The notes below the pieces were generated by a model. It had not been told where the DNA came from. It saw nothing but the letters and a program-made list of their open reading frames with translations, and searched no databases. 48,569 nucleotides of DNA, from positions 1-48,569 of the forward strand of contig CANGPW010000014.1 in the NCBI GenBank assembly GCA_947456185.1, read 5' to 3'. Both the position numbers and the translations under genes were made by a program. The stretch is from Bacteroidota bacterium. GTDB lineage: Bacteria; Bacteroidota; Bacteroidia; UKL13-3. Shown here piece by piece: positions 47,555 to 48,569 of this stretch (positions are counted from its first letter, which is position 1; each line of letters opens with the position of its first letter).

Positions 47555-48569
47555 TTGAAAATTGTTGTAATTGGAGGAGGAGCAGCTGGGTTTTTTGCAG
47601 CCATAAGTGCAGCAAAAGCTAATGCTGATGCTGAAGTTATTATTTTAGAAAAAACAGCTAAACTTTTACAAAAAGTAAAAATTTCAGGTGGTGGAAGATG
47701 CAATGTAACGCATGCATGCTTCGATTTAAAACAATTGTCTCTTTCCTATCCAAGAGGTGATAAGCACTTAAAAAGTGCATTTAGCCGTTTTTCAACTGCT
47801 GACACCATGGAATGGTTTGAAAGTAGAAAAGTTAAACTAAAAACGGAACCTGACGGAAGAGTTTTTCCAGTTTCAGATGATAGTCAAACAATTATTGACT
47901 GTTTAATGAAAGAAGTAAAAAAACTTAAAATTCAAGTTTTAATTAGCAAAGAAGTAAGAAGAATAGAAACTAGGGACACCAGCTTTAAGCTATATATTAC
48001 TGATGGTGAAAACATAGAATGTAATAAAGTTATAGTTACAACAGGTGGCGCTCCAAAAGAAGAACAGTTTAATTGGCTTAAAACTTTAGGGCACGAAATT
48101 GTTGAACCAGTTCCTTCGTTGTTTACCTTTAATTTACCTAATAATCCTTTAACAGATCTTTCTGGAGTAGCAGTTAGTCCAGCAAAAGTAAAAATTCCTG
48201 AATTAAAATTAGAAACTAACGGACCTCTATTAATAACACATTGGGGTTTCAGTGGCCCTTCTGTTTTACGCTTATCAAGTTTTGGGGCTCGTTTAATAGC
48301 TGAAAAAAACTATCATTTCGAAATTCAAATAAGCTGGCTAAACGATAAAAAAGAAGATTCGTGCAGAAATGAATTAATGAATATAAAAGCAGCAAACCCA
48401 AACAGACAAGTAAATAATTTATTTCCATTTAAATTACCTTCGAGGTTATTGGATTATTTATTTGATAAAAGTGAAATAAACTCAAAACTTAATTGGGCAG
48501 AAATTAGCAAAGAGCAGGTAAATAAATTAGTTCAATCGTTGCTTTACGATACCTACCAAATTGAAGGCA
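47555..48569 (+). CDS. HI0933/YhiN-family NAD(P)/FAD-dependent oxidoreductase, C-terminus truncated by window edge
   Basis: Manual translation from TTG at 47555: (M)KIVVIGGGAAGFFAAISAAKANADAEVIILEKTAKLLQKVKISGGGRCNVTHACFDLKQL...VTTGGAPKEEQFNWLKTLGHEIVEPVPSLFTFNL. In-frame stop at 47528-47530 and no ATG before the Rossmann motif. Confidence 0.9.
   Translation, partial: MKIVVIGGGAAGFFAAISAAKANADAEVIILEKTAKLLQKVKISGGGRCNVTHACFDLKQLSLSYPRGDKHLKSAFSRFSTADTMEWFESRKVKLKTEPDGRVFPVSDDSQTIIDCLMKEVKKLKIQVLISKEVRRIETRDTSFKLYITDGENIECNKVIVTTGGAPKEEQFNWLKTLGHEIVEPVPSLFTFNLPNNPLTDLSGVAVSPAKVKIPELKLETNGPLLITHWGFSGPSVLRLSSFGARLIAEKNYHFEIQISWLNDKKEDSCRNELMNIKAANPNRQVNNLFPFKLPSRLLDYLFDKSEINSKLNWAEISKEQVNKLVQSLLYDTYQIEG

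Noticed and set aside
1-48569. tRNA, rRNA, integrase, transposase, toxin-antitoxin or phage-defence genes
   Set aside because: None recognised by reading both strands and the ORF translations; small structured RNAs cannot be excluded without covariance-model search

Overview
AT-rich Bacteroidota chromosomal segment, judged from protein families, a PorV/T9SS C-terminal sorting domain pair, and a TTTG-N21-TAnnTTTG promoter. It is mostly housekeeping and metabolic genes: DEAD-box helicase, GH3 family, phosphohexomutase, idi, TonB receptor, TolC-like, NodB deacetylase, tadA, isochorismate synthase plus hotdog thioesterase, acs, infB, class III aminotransferase, UspA, MsbA-like ABC transporter plus glycosyltransferase, pnp, rpsO, thioredoxin, two alpha-oxoamine synthases, a PD40/Omp85 fusion, an NtrC-type regulator, ftsH, porV, ispF, pterin dehydratase, an OmpR-type regulator, UbiA plus type III PKS, a T9SS-sorted alpha/beta-hydrolase-like protein, and a HI0933-type flavoprotein. 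Both window edges carry truncated genes that the ORF track missed. I saw no rRNA, tRNA, CRISPR, transposase or phage genes. The best leads are: (i) a translationally coupled UbiA prenyltransferase + type III PKS pair; (ii) a T9SS-exported alpha/beta-hydrolase-like protein whose nucleophile elbow lacks Ser; (iii) a stand-alone copy of the N-terminal module normally fused to RluA-type pseudouridine synthases; (iv) perfect hyphenated palindromes at the tolC/deacetylase divergent start and upstream of the TonB receptor; (v) at least four dispersed-looking palindromic repeat elements in intergenic DNA; (vi) a PYQGNN repeat array inside IF-2. I found no clear multi-gene undescribed system; the PKS/UbiA locus is the nearest candidate.
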